This document shows, piece after piece, positions 36,770-44,542 of a DNA stretch of 59,271 nt. Position numbers and translations under genes: made by a program. The notes below the pieces were generated by a model. The model had not been told where the DNA came from, ran no database searches, and saw only the letters and a program-made list of their open reading frames with translations. The stretch's first letter is position 1. Every line of letters begins with the position of its first letter. The DNA is taken from positions 1-59,271 of the forward strand of contig NZ_BBPI01000072.1 of the NCBI RefSeq assembly GCF_000787715.1, written 5' to 3'. This stretch comes from Sphingomonas parapaucimobilis NBRC 15100. Lineage in GTDB: Bacteria > Pseudomonadota > Alphaproteobacteria > Sphingomonadales > Sphingomonadaceae.

Positions 36770-37726
36770 TCACTTCTTGATCAACCCGATCTCCACCAGC
36801 CGCTCGAACAGGTAATCATGCGCGGTGATCGGCTCGGGATAGCGATCCGGATGCCCCTCGCTCACCGTCCCCGGCAGCGTCTTGATCAGGAAGTCCGGCG
36901 CAGGATGCAGGAAGAAGGGCATCGAATAGCGCGAGAAGCCGCGCCGCTCGACCGGCGGGTTGACGACGCGATGCGTGGTCGAGGGCAGGACATGGTTGGT
37001 CAGCCGCTGCAGCATGTCGCCGACATTGACCACCATCGCGCCCTCGGGCGGCCGGATCGCCAGCCACTCGCCCGAATCGCGGTCGAGCAGTTCGAGGCCC
37101 GCTTCCTCGGCCCCCAGCAACAGGGTGATGAGATTGATATCCTCATGCGCACCCGCGCGGACGCCCTCGGCATCGGCGGGGATCGGCGGATAGTGGAGCA
37201 GGCGCAGGACCGAATTGCCGTCCTTGACCGCCGGATCGAACCAGTTCGGCTCCAGCTTCAAATGCCGCGCGATCGCCGAGAGCAGCCGGTCGCCCGCCCG
37301 GTCGAACGCCGAGAAGAGTTCGATGAAATCCTCTCGGAATCCCTCCGGCCGGTCGGGCCAGATATTGGCGGGCATCCGGTCGGCGTAAGCGTGTCCCTCG
37401 GGCAGTTCGCGCCCGACATGCCAGAATTCCTTCAGGTCGACGACCTTGGCGTCCTTGGCGATCTCGGTCTTGAACGGGGTGTAGCCGCGCGCGCCGCCGC
37501 CGCCGGGGACGTGGTAACGGCGCTTCTCCTCCTCGGGCAGGTCGAACAGCGCCTTGGTCTGCGCCCAGGCGCGGTCGATCAGCTCGGCGGGCACGCCGTG
37601 ATCGGCGACGATGGCAAAGCCGAACCGCTCGAACGATTCGCCCAATGCGGCGGCAAAGCCCTCGGGATCACGGTCCTGGTCGGCGAGGCTGAGTGTCGGA
37701 ACCTCGGCGGAGCGGGTGTCGGTCAT
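36770..37726 (-). CDS. 2-oxoglutarate/Fe(II) oxygenase, isopenicillin-N-synthase-like family
   Basis: 318 residues from the ATG at 37726. The N-terminal half is the DIOX_N domain with GFAIVADHGVP and RGYTPFKTE. The iron facial triad is His and Asp in AGAHEDINLITLLLG and His in STTHRVVNPP. The 2-oxoglutarate arginine is in RRGFSRYSMPFF. The family covers small-molecule hydroxylases and desaturases; bacterial relatives of this kind have unknown substrates. There is no biosynthetic cluster around it. It is cytosolic. Confidence 0.85.
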   Translation of the reverse strand: MTDTRSAEVPTLSLADQDRDPEGFAAALGESFERFGFAIVADHGVPAELIDRAWAQTKALFDLPEEEKRRYHVPGGGGARGYTPFKTEIAKDAKVVDLKEFWHVGRELPEGHAYADRMPANIWPDRPEGFREDFIELFSAFDRAGDRLLSAIARHLKLEPNWFDPAVKDGNSVLRLLHYPPIPADAEGVRAGAHEDINLITLLLGAEEAGLELLDRDSGEWLAIRPPEGAMVVNVGDMLQRLTNHVLPSTTHRVVNPPVERRGFSRYSMPFFLHPAPDFLIKTLPGTVSEGHPDRYPEPITAHDYLFERLVEIGLIKK

Positions 37727-37796
37727 GGCGATATTTCCAGAAAATCGAATGGGCTGCCGTCTATATAACGCGCCCGTCATCCCCGAACAGGGTGCG

Positions 37797-38294
37797 TCAT
37801 CCGCCTAAAGTGATCGTCCCCGTCGATCGGTCGCCGCCCGAGGGGCGCAGGTCCAGGCGGAAGGATTTCTCCTCCGCCGTCTTGCCAACCAGCGCGCCGC
37901 CCTGGTCGGTCAGGGTGAAGTCGGCCTCGCCCATCTTGTCGCGGAACCAGCTGCGCACGGTCGCCGGATCGGCCGGGCTGTCGAAGGTCATGGTGAACGC
38001 CTTGTCGCGGCCATTGCCGACATCGACGTTGCGGATCGTCGAGCCGGGGTAGAGATGCACGCCGTTCAGCTCGAAATTATCGGCCTCCATCGACACCTTG
38101 GGCAGCTTGAAGGCGCCCGAAAAGCCGGGCAGCGCCAGCTTCACCTCGCCCGACTTTCCATCGACCGACGCCAGCGTCTCGCCGTCCGAGCCGTTGACCG
38201 TGATCGACGTGCCCTGGTTGGGCCGATCGCAGGCGGACAGCGCCAGTGCCGCCAGCAGCGGCAGGGCGAGGGGGGTGCGGGACAGGATGGACAT
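37797..38294 (-). CDS. Predicted lipoprotein of unknown function
   Basis: 165 residues. A classic lipobox LALSACD places the lipidated Cys at residue 22. The mature part contains SITVNGSDGETLASVDGKSG followed by SGAFKLPKVSMEADNFELNG, suggesting beta structure. The centre RNVDVGNGRDKAFTMTF and the helix RSWFRDKMGEADF recall small sphingomonad lipoproteins of no known role. It stands alone, 71 bp downstream of the oxygenase start on the same strand. Confidence 0.72.
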   Translation of the reverse strand: MSILSRTPLALPLLAALALSACDRPNQGTSITVNGSDGETLASVDGKSGEVKLALPGFSGAFKLPKVSMEADNFELNGVHLYPGSTIRNVDVGNGRDKAFTMTFDSPADPATVRSWFRDKMGEADFTLTDQGGALVGKTAEEKSFRLDLRPSGGDRSTGTITLGG

Positions 38295-38453
38295 GGGGTA
38301 TACTCCTTACGCGTCCTGTGGGCCTATATGGCTCGCCGGGAATGTCGGCCCGACAAGCTTTAGCCACGCTGAATGTCGGCATTTAACATCTGAATGGCGC
38401 GCTCGGTCCCACAGGCGAGCCAATCCCGACTCATCGATCGAAGGAATCATGAG

Positions 38454-39065
38454 GTGACGACCGACACATCCGAAGGCTGGGACACCATCGCCGCGACGTT
38501 CATGGCGGTTCGTTCGGAAGTCGGCGCGCAGGTCGTCCGGCGCTGGGCGAAGGACGGCCTTTCGCCATTGGCGGCGATTCTCGATCTGGGCTGCGGCTCC
38601 GGGGTGCCGATCGGGCAGGCGCTGGTCGGCGAGGGTTTCGCTATATGGGGCATCGATGCGTCTCCGTCGCTCGTCTCCGCCTATCGCGCCAATCTTCCCG
38701 ACATGCCCGTCCGTTGTGAGCCGGTGCAGGACAGCGACTTTTTCGGCCGACGCTTTGCCGGTGTCGTGGCGATCGGCCTGATCTTCCTGCTGGCCGAAGC
38801 CGATCAGTTGCACCTTCTGGAGAAGGTGACGGATGCGCTGGAGCCGGGCGGGCGCTTCTTGTTCAGCGCGCCGCGCGAGCGATGCCAATGGCGTGACAGC
38901 CTGACCGGGCGCGAGTCCCGTTCGCTGGGGATGGAGACCTATGCGGCGCGGCTGGAGGAATATGGTCTGGTTCTGGCCGGTTGTCTGACCGATGAGGGGC
39001 GGAACCATTATTACGACGCGGCAAAGCCGAGCCGATCTTCGGGCGGAGCGGCCAGGAAACCGTGA
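38454..39065 (+). CDS. Class I SAM-dependent methyltransferase
   Basis: 203 residues from a GTG at 38454 with AAGGA 8 bases upstream. Motif I is ILDLGCGSGVPIGQAL near residue 44, followed by the acidic end of strand 2 in WGIDASPSLV. VVAIGLIFLLAEADQLH and LEPGGRFLFSAPRE are later Rossmann motifs. The substrate is unknown; it looks like a small-molecule methyltransferase. It is followed after 60 bases by an exporter gene in the same direction, which could be linked. Confidence 0.82.
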   Translation: MTTDTSEGWDTIAATFMAVRSEVGAQVVRRWAKDGLSPLAAILDLGCGSGVPIGQALVGEGFAIWGIDASPSLVSAYRANLPDMPVRCEPVQDSDFFGRRFAGVVAIGLIFLLAEADQLHLLEKVTDALEPGGRFLFSAPRERCQWRDSLTGRESRSLGMETYAARLEEYGLVLAGCLTDEGRNHYYDAAKPSRSSGGAARKP

Positions 39066-39125
39066 CGCGCCAGCCGGGTTTTTCCGGTTCCCCTCTCCGT
39101 CCATCTCCCTTAAAGGGCAGCCATC

Positions 39126-40373
39126 ATGTCCGAATCCCGTTCCGCTGATCCGGTGACGCCCGTCACCGCCGAACCTCCCGGCGCGCCCATCGGCTTTGTC
39201 GAGTTCGTCCTCCTGATCGCGGCGCTGATGGCGTTGACTGCGCTGGGCATCGACTCGATGCTGCCCGCGCTGCCTGCCATCGGGGAGGCACTGGGGGCCT
39301 CGCCTGCCGTGCGGCCGTTCGTCGTCACGGCCTTCCTGATCGGTTTCGGCGTGGCGCAGCTGGTGCATGGGCCGCTGGCCGATCGTTACGGGCGGCGGCG
39401 GGTGTTGATCGTGGCACTGGTCATCTACATCATCGCCAATGGCGCGTCGGCGGTGGCGGGCAGCTTCACCTTGCTGCTGGTCGCGCGGGTCTGCGCGGGC
39501 GCGGCGATCGCCGCGACGCGGGTGGCGACGGTGGCGCTGGTCCGCGACTGCTATCACGGGCGCGCCATGGCGCAGGTCATGTCGATCGCGTTCATGGTGT
39601 TCATGATCGTGCCGATCCTGGCGCCCGCCTTTGGTGAGCTGGTGCTGCTGTTCGGCAATTGGCGGCTGATCTTCTGGACGATCGCGGGGCTTGCCACGCT
39701 GGTCCTGGCCTGGTTCTCGCTGCGGATGCCCGAGACGCTGGCGGTCGAGGCGCAGCTACCCATCTCGCTGAGCCGCATCGTCGGCGGCTGGCGCGAGACG
39801 ATCGGCGACCGGCTGTCGCTCGGCTATACGCTGGCGGCGACGGCGCTGATGGCGGCACTGTACGGCTATCTCAATTCCGTGCAGCCGATCATGGCGCAGA
39901 CCTTCGGCCGCGAGAAGCTGCTGGCGCTGATCTTTGCCACCACCTCGGTCACGATGGCGGCGGCGAACCTGCTCAACTCGCGGATCGTCATGCGGCTGGG
40001 CACGCGGCTCATCAGCCACAGCTCGGTCACGATCCTGATCATCGTGGCGGCCATCCATCTGGGCGTCGCCTATTTCGGGGGCGAGTCGCTGATCGTCTTC
40101 GCGGTCCTTCAGGCGATCACCATGGCGTGTTTCGGTCTGGCGACCTCCAACTTCTCGTCGATGGCGATGGAGAATATGGGGCGGATCGCAGGCACCGCGT
40201 CGAGCGTGCAGGGCTTTACCAGCGTCACCATCGGCTCGGTGATCGGCGCAGGGATCGGCCAGGCCTATGACGGGACGACCCAGCCGCTGACCCTGGGCTT
40301 CCTGATCGCGGGATGCGCGGCCTTTGCGTTCGTCTTCGCGACCGAGCGCGGGCGGATGTTCCGTCCCGCCTGA
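39126..40373 (+). CDS. Bcr/CflA-type multidrug exporter (MFS, DHA1)
   Basis: 415 residues with twelve predicted membrane helices. The start pattern TALGIDSMLPALPAIGEAL is typical of Bcr/CflA drug:proton antiporters. The MFS loop motif is GPLADRYGRRRVLI between helices 2 and 3. The long helical run includes VARVCAGAAIAATRVATVALVRD. It is predicted to be in the inner membrane and to expel small toxic molecules. The substrate cannot be inferred. Confidence 0.9.
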   Translation: MSESRSADPVTPVTAEPPGAPIGFVEFVLLIAALMALTALGIDSMLPALPAIGEALGASPAVRPFVVTAFLIGFGVAQLVHGPLADRYGRRRVLIVALVIYIIANGASAVAGSFTLLLVARVCAGAAIAATRVATVALVRDCYHGRAMAQVMSIAFMVFMIVPILAPAFGELVLLFGNWRLIFWTIAGLATLVLAWFSLRMPETLAVEAQLPISLSRIVGGWRETIGDRLSLGYTLAATALMAALYGYLNSVQPIMAQTFGREKLLALIFATTSVTMAAANLLNSRIVMRLGTRLISHSSVTILIIVAAIHLGVAYFGGESLIVFAVLQAITMACFGLATSNFSSMAMENMGRIAGTASSVQGFTSVTIGSVIGAGIGQAYDGTTQPLTLGFLIAGCAAFAFVFATERGRMFRPA

Positions 40374-40449
40374 CGCCCCTTGATCGAGGCCGGGGGAACC
40401 GCCCGGCCCGCCCCCGTGTTCCCCCTCCACAGTATAAGAGGAGGCAGTG

Positions 40450-40791
40450 ATGGGCGGACATCAGGTTCCGAGCCAGGGACCCGGCGACGATGGCTGGGAC
40501 GAAGAAGGCTATGACGAGAGCCAGCGCGCCGAAATCCTGGAGGTAACGCGTGACGGCCCCAGCGACGGCGTGTTGCTGACCGATATCGAACCCGATCTGG
40601 GCGACGATGGCGTCGAGGACGAGCCGATCGGCGAACTCGACATGGATTCCGAAGAGGTCGGGACCAGCGATGCCTCGGTCGACATGGATGCCGAGGATAT
40701 CGACGAGGACGATCTCCAGGAAGATTTCGAGGACGACACGGTGGCCGATGGCGATATCGACGCCGCCGACGACACCGCGCTGCGGCCATGA
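40450..40791 (+). CDS. Extremely acidic small protein
   Basis: 113 residues from the ATG at 40450, with AGGAGG 5 bases upstream; the GTG at 40447 is too close. 43 of 113 residues (38%) are Asp or Glu by my count, with only three Arg and no Lys, so the pI is very low. There is no signal peptide or membrane helix. It is probably disordered. The stop overlaps the start of a lysozyme-inhibitor-like gene (ATGA), so the two are coupled. I cannot assign a function; an ion-binding or nucleic-acid-mimic role is only a guess. Confidence 0.7.
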   Translation: MGGHQVPSQGPGDDGWDEEGYDESQRAEILEVTRDGPSDGVLLTDIEPDLGDDGVEDEPIGELDMDSEEVGTSDASVDMDAEDIDEDDLQEDFEDDTVADGDIDAADDTALRP

Positions 40792-41120
40792 ACCGGCTTC
40801 CCGTCGCGCTGGCGGCGGGCGGCATCGTGCTGGTCGGCTGTTCGACCATGCCCGATCCGCGTGCCGCACAGACGCTGCCGCCGATGGTCTCGACGACTTT
40901 CCAATGCGAGAACGGGAGTCGCTTCTGGGTGCGCTTCGACAATCGGGACGACAGCGCGCTGGTGCGGTTCGACGACGATCTGGAAATGCGCCTGGAGGGG
41001 CAGAGGGTCGCCTCGGGCATCCACTATAGCGGCTTTGGCCACGACCTGCGCGGCAAGGGGGGTGAGGTTGTTTTGACACGCCCCACCGGTGATTCCATAC
41101 GCTGCACCGCCGCACGGTAA
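40788..41120 (+). CDS. MliC-like lipoprotein (C-type lysozyme inhibitor family)
   Basis: 110 residues. The lipobox is VLVGCSTM, with Cys at residue 18. The MliC/PliC fold markers are visible: FQCENGSRFWVRFDN, LVRFDDDLEMRL, the SG-Y motif in VASGIHYSG, and a closing Cys in DSIRCTAAR that would pair with the first. Such proteins in the outer membrane block lysozyme of c-type. It is short, and the identification is from pattern. It is coupled to the acidic protein just upstream. Confidence 0.75.
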   Translation: MNRLPVALAAGGIVLVGCSTMPDPRAAQTLPPMVSTTFQCENGSRFWVRFDNRDDSALVRFDDDLEMRLEGQRVASGIHYSGFGHDLRGKGGEVVLTRPTGDSIRCTAAR

Positions 41121-41352
41121 GCATCGGGTGCGGAAACACGGCCGAAAAGTGGCGGAAATCCGCCATTGCCGTATTCCGCCCCCAATTGGTTCATCTAGAT
41201 GACAGGAAGTGTGGCTTTGGAGCCACAGGTTCCAATAAGGCGATCAAAAATCTGAAAAGCCGTGCAACCCCTGGGCGTCTAGCCGGTTAAGCGGGCCTGG
41301 GCTGAGCGGTTCGATCCGCCGCCCCACATAGAATAAGAGAAGGGTATCTCAC
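41121..41352 (+). other. Long leader of an outer-membrane protein gene
   Basis: This 232 bp gap holds the promoter and leader of the barrel gene at 41353. A GGCTTTGGAGCC hairpin lies near 41214. A GAGAAGGG ribosome-binding site lies just before the ATG. I see no recognised riboswitch. Confidence 0.45.
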
Positions 41353-41991
41353 ATGCGTAAGCTTTCCCTCGTCGCCGCTGCGGCGGCCGCGTTCGTTGCC
41401 GTGCCTGCCATGGCTCAGGACATGAACACCACCGACGCGGCGGCTCCGGCCCCGGCCGCTGACACCGCGACCGCTCCCGACGGCACCCGCGCCTTCGGTA
41501 TCGAGCCGTATGTCGCGATCATGGGTGGTTGGGAGCAGTTCGACCGCCAGACGGTCGCCGGCATCCCCGCGCAGCCCAAGGGCTACAACCTGGACGGCGC
41601 GCTGGTCGAAGGCATCGTCGGCTTCAACGTGCCGCTCGGCCCCGTGTTCGTCGGCGCCGAGGGCGCGGTCGCCAAGGGCGTGTCGGGTGACATCGACTGG
41701 CAGTATGGCGCCTATGGCCGCGCGGGCTTCCGCGCCGGTGAGAGCGGCCTGTTCTACGGCAAGGTCGGCTATCGCTGGAACAACTTCCACAACTTCGCGC
41801 CGGGCGTCGCTGGCGACCTGAAGCGTGACTATCACGCGACCGTGTACGGCGTCGGCGCCGAAGTCGGCCCGAAGGACATCGGTCTGGGCGGCCTGACCGG
41901 CAACTCGGGTCTGCGTCTGCGTATGGAAGTTTCGACCTTCGACAACGCGCACTCCTTCCGTCCGATGGCGGGTGTTGTCGCACACTTCTGA
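41353..41991 (+). CDS. Outer-membrane beta-barrel protein (Opa/OmpA-like porin)
   Basis: 212 residues. A signal peptide ends near VPAMAQ, then an Ala/Pro/Asp-rich linker of about 20 residues. Eight or so amphipathic strands follow, e.g. IEPYVAIMGGWEQFDRQ, AYGRAGFRAGESGLFYGKVGY and LRLRMEVSTFDN. The last residue is Phe (GVVAHF), the barrel-assembly signal. It is an opacity/OmpW-size barrel with unknown ligand. A strong terminator at 42021 follows, and codon use looks highly biased, so it is probably abundant. Confidence 0.83.
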   Translation: MRKLSLVAAAAAAFVAVPAMAQDMNTTDAAAPAPAADTATAPDGTRAFGIEPYVAIMGGWEQFDRQTVAGIPAQPKGYNLDGALVEGIVGFNVPLGPVFVGAEGAVAKGVSGDIDWQYGAYGRAGFRAGESGLFYGKVGYRWNNFHNFAPGVAGDLKRDYHATVYGVGAEVGPKDIGLGGLTGNSGLRLRMEVSTFDNAHSFRPMAGVVAHF

Positions 41992-42020
41992 TCCCTCTCG
42001 GATCCAGTTGGCGTAAAGGA

Positions 42021-42056
42021 ACGGGGTTCGGCAGCGATGCCGGACCCCGTTTTTTA
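42021..42056 (+). terminator. Rho-independent terminator
   Basis: The stem ACGGGGT(T)CGGCA pairs with TGCCG(G)ACCCCGT, followed by TTTTT. It ends the barrel-protein transcript. Confidence 0.85.
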
Positions 42057-42085
42057 TGCGCGTCCCGCTCCCCATATCGGGGGCG

Positions 42086-42418
42086 ATGGTCGGACGGGTG
42101 AAGCGCAAGGCGGGGCTGGTGGCCGCCGCCGAACGGATCGAGCGGGATGCGCCGCCCGCGTGTGCGCTGTGCGATCGGCCGCTGGGGGTGAAGGTTGAAT
42201 GGCACCACCCCGTCCCGAAGAGCGAAGGCGGGCGAGAGACGGTGCCGGTGCACCCGATCTGTCACCGGACCATCCATGCGACGTTGTCCAATGCGGAACT
42301 GGCGCGGGGCTATGCGGGCTTTGCGGTTTTACGCGCGCACCCAGATATGGCGCGTTTCCTGCGCTGGATTGCGGGCAAACCCGCGGATTTCCATGCGCCT
42401 ACGCGTGTGGGGCGGTGA
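42086..42418 (+). CDS. HNH endonuclease domain protein
   Basis: 110 residues from the ATG at 42086 (an ATG at 42056 is inside the terminator). The HNH core reads CALCDRPLGVKVEWHHPVPK, then HPICHRTIHATLSN: a zinc CxxC, the catalytic HH, and C..H. Small HNH proteins cut DNA, often with little specificity; the target is unknown. It is not next to a methylase or phage genes. It is followed directly by the nested inverted repeat at 42427-42821. Confidence 0.82.
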   Translation: MVGRVKRKAGLVAAAERIERDAPPACALCDRPLGVKVEWHHPVPKSEGGRETVPVHPICHRTIHATLSNAELARGYAGFAVLRAHPDMARFLRWIAGKPADFHAPTRVGR

Positions 42419-42426
42419 TTTTTGGC

Positions 42427-42821
42427 TCACGCGAAGCCGCGATGACGCGAAGAAGGTTGGTTCGCGCGGAGGCGCGGAGACGCGGAGGTTTTTGGTTCGC
42501 GCAGAGGCGCAGAGGACGCAGAGCGGAAGCGCGGCTGGCTTATTCCGGCCCCCCTCCGTTCAGCCTGAGCGTAGTCGAAGGCCAAGGGAATCCCTCCGCC
42601 CCAAAAGGCATTTTCGGGCCGAAGGCCCAACCTGTTTCCCGAAAGCGTTCGCCCAAGAGGCGGTTCCCATCCCGTGGCCTTCGACTACGCTCAGGCTGAA
42701 CGGAGCGGGGGACTTACCCTGATATAATTTTCTCTGCGCCCTCCGCGCCTCTGCGCGAACCCCAAAACCTCCCCGTCTCCGCGCGAACCAACCTTCTTCG
42801 CGTCATCGCGGCTTCGCGTGA
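42427..42821. repeat. 395 bp nested perfect inverted repeat
   Basis: The outer arms at 42427-42470 and 42778-42821 are identical over 44 bp when inverted (TCACGCGAAGCCGCGATGAC...). Each arm continues imperfectly inward with GCGCAGAGGCGCAGAGG-like units. The inner arms at 42554-42584 and 42675-42705 are identical over 31 bp (CTCCGTTCAGCCTGAGCGTA...). The centre has no gene. Together the 42419-42857 gap holds only this repeat and the nrdB terminator. Confidence 0.85.
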
Positions 42822-42823
42822 AC

Positions 42824-42853
42824 AAAAAAAGGGCGGACCGAAGCCCGCCCTTT
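42824..42853 (-). terminator. Rho-independent terminator for nrdB
   Basis: Minus strand: AAAGGGCGGG, a TTCGG-type loop, CCGCCCTTTTTTT. It starts 4 bases after the nrdB stop and abuts the nested repeat. Confidence 0.88.
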
Positions 42854-42857
42854 CGGA

Positions 42858-43913
42858 TCACTCCGCCGCGACGCCTGCGGCCGAGAACATGTCGCCGGTC
42901 TCGCCCGCCTCTTCGTTGGCGGCCTTGCCGGTCTTGGCCTTCTGGCGCTTGTCGAACGAGTCCCACACGTCGTTCCACTGGCCGCGCGTCGCCGCCTTGG
43001 AATATTCGGTCGCGCGCGTCTCGAAGAAGTTGGCATGTTCCACGCCGTTCAGCAGCGGGGTCAGCCAGGGCAGGGGATGCTCGTCGATCATGTAGATCGG
43101 CTTCAGGCCCAGCTGGCTGAGACGCCAGTCGGCGATGTAGCGGATATACTTCTTGATCTCCTTGGGCTTCATCCCCTCGACCGGGCCCATTTCGAAGGCG
43201 AGGTCGATGAAATTGTCCTCCAGGCGGATCGTGGTCTGGCACACATCGGCGATGTCGTCCTTGACCGCCTTGGTCAGGCACTGGCGCTCCTGGCAGAAGG
43301 CGTGGAACATGCGGATGATGCCTTCGCAATGCAGGCTCTCGTCGCGCACCGACCAGCTGACGATCTGGCCCATACCCTTCATCTTGTTGAAGCGCGGGAA
43401 GTTCATCAGCATCGCAAACGACGCGAACAGCTGGACACCTTCGGTGAAGCCGCCGAACATCGCCAGCGTGCGCGCGATGTCCTCGTCGCTGTCGACGCCG
43501 AAATTCTGCATGTAGTCATGCTTGTCCTTCATCTCGGCATATTCGAGGAAGGCGCCATATTCGCTCTCGGGCATGCCGATCGTGTCGAGCAGATGGCTGT
43601 AGGCGGCGATATGCACCGTCTCCATGTTGGAGAAGGCGGTCAGCATCATCTTGATCTCGGTCGGCTTGAACACCCGGCCATATTTCTCGTGATAGCAGTC
43701 CTGCACCTCGACGTCCGCCTGGGTGAAGAAGCGGAAGATCTGGGTCAGCAGGTTGCGCTCATGATCGGTCAACTTCTGCGCCCAGTCGCGGCAGTCCTCG
43801 CCCAGCGGCACCTCTTCGGGCAGCCAGTGGAGCTGTTGCTGGCGCTTCCAGAACTCGAACGCCCAGGGGTATTCGAAGGGCTTGTACTGCTTGGAGGCTT
43901 GGAGGAGGGACAT
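42858..43913 (-). CDS. nrdB: Class I ribonucleotide reductase, beta (radical) subunit
   Basis: 351 residues. It houses the di-metal centre and tyrosyl radical needed to start nucleotide reduction in NrdA. The segment NMETVHIAAYSHLL has the Glu, His and radical Tyr equivalent to Glu115, His118 and Tyr122 of E. coli. RDESLHCEGIIRMF supplies the later Glu and His ligands. There is no ATP-cone. It is separated from nrdA by three small genes and followed by a strong terminator. Confidence 0.95.
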   Translation of the reverse strand: MSLLQASKQYKPFEYPWAFEFWKRQQQLHWLPEEVPLGEDCRDWAQKLTDHERNLLTQIFRFFTQADVEVQDCYHEKYGRVFKPTEIKMMLTAFSNMETVHIAAYSHLLDTIGMPESEYGAFLEYAEMKDKHDYMQNFGVDSDEDIARTLAMFGGFTEGVQLFASFAMLMNFPRFNKMKGMGQIVSWSVRDESLHCEGIIRMFHAFCQERQCLTKAVKDDIADVCQTTIRLEDNFIDLAFEMGPVEGMKPKEIKKYIRYIADWRLSQLGLKPIYMIDEHPLPWLTPLLNGVEHANFFETRATEYSKAATRGQWNDVWDSFDKRQKAKTGKAANEEAGETGDMFSAAGVAAE

Positions 43914-43959
43914 CGGTGTTACTCCGGGTACGAATGAGATGAAGAGGGTGAAGGCCGGT

Positions 43960-44157
43960 TCAGCCGCTGCTCGCCCAGGAGCGCAGAGCGGTGGCGAAAC
44001 CGGCGAGAATGATCCCGCCCATGGCGAACATGGTGCCCGCGATCAGCCGGGCGTAGCGGCCCTGCTCCGACCGGGGCGTGCGGAGTTGCAGCAGCAGCGT
44101 TGCGCCGATCCCGGTTAACAGGGCGGCAACGCCGTACATGATCGTTGCCCCGGTCAT
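43960..44157 (-). CDS. Small two-helix membrane protein
   Basis: 65 residues from the ATG at 44157 (an ATG at 44172 would add five). Two membrane helices are predicted: TIMYGVAALLTGIGATLLL and LIAGTMFAMGGIILAGFA, joined by a basic loop RTPRSEQGRYAR. There are no catalytic motifs. It is 46 bases upstream of nrdB on the same strand, so it may share its transcript. It faces the DUF2171 gene divergently. Function unknown. Confidence 0.6.
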   Translation of the reverse strand: MTGATIMYGVAALLTGIGATLLLQLRTPRSEQGRYARLIAGTMFAMGGIILAGFATALRSWASSG

Positions 44158-44213
44158 GCGACCATTTCCCATGTTGCGCGTTCCGAAACCGAACCCAACA
44201 CAGGAGATGTAAA

Positions 44214-44465
44214 ATGGTCGATGTCAGCCAGATCAAGGAACATGCAGAAGTCGTCGGCGCGGACGGCGTCCATGTCGGCACGGTCGATCATGTCGATGGT
44301 GACCGCATCAAGCTGACCAAGAACGACAGCCCCCAGACCCAGGACGGGCAGGGCGCCAAGCATCATTACCTGCCGCTCGGCCTGGTCGCCGAGGTCGAGG
44401 GCGACACGGTCCGCCTGTCGGCCACCGGCCAGAATGCCGTCGACCAGTTCGAAGAGGCCGAGTGA
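44214..44465 (+). CDS. DUF2171 domain protein
   Basis: 83 residues from the ATG at 44214 with CAGGAGA 7 bases upstream. The sequence VDVSQIKEHAEVVGADGVHV then GTVDHVDGDRIKLTKND is the DUF2171 pattern, with a PRC-barrel-like beta fold. HHYLPLGLVAEVEGDTVRLS follows. Members are small cytosolic proteins common in sphingomonads, often stress-linked by context; no biochemical role is established. It is transcribed against the flanking nrd genes. Confidence 0.85.
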   Translation: MVDVSQIKEHAEVVGADGVHVGTVDHVDGDRIKLTKNDSPQTQDGQGAKHHYLPLGLVAEVEGDTVRLSATGQNAVDQFEEAE

Positions 44466-44472
44466 GCTTCTA

Positions 44473-44535
44473 ACCCCTCTCCCCTCGTGGGAGAGGGAGG
44501 GGCCCGTGGCCGTAGGCCGTGGGAGGGTGAGGGGG
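44473..44535. repeat. Family E repeat, left copy beside the DUF559 gene
   Basis: CCCCTCTCCCCTCGTGGGAG, then a GTGGCCGTAGGCCGTGGGAG hairpin. It ends 8 bases before the DUF559 stop. It is an inverted copy of 44928-44992. Confidence 0.8.
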
Positions 44536-44542
44536 CCGTCCA

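Noticed and set aside
41295..41330. A tRNA T-arm-like GCGGTTCGATCCGCC before the barrel gene
   Set aside because: No matching acceptor stem, D-arm or anticodon arm can be drawn upstream, so I do not call a tRNA.
42424..42525. Short GCGGAGGCGCGGAGA-type units considered as a CRISPR array
   Set aside because: The units are adjacent and degenerate, without regular unique spacers or cas genes.
44214..44465. DUF2171 considered as part of the nrd operon
   Set aside because: It is on the opposite strand to both nrd genes and has its own ribosome-binding site.
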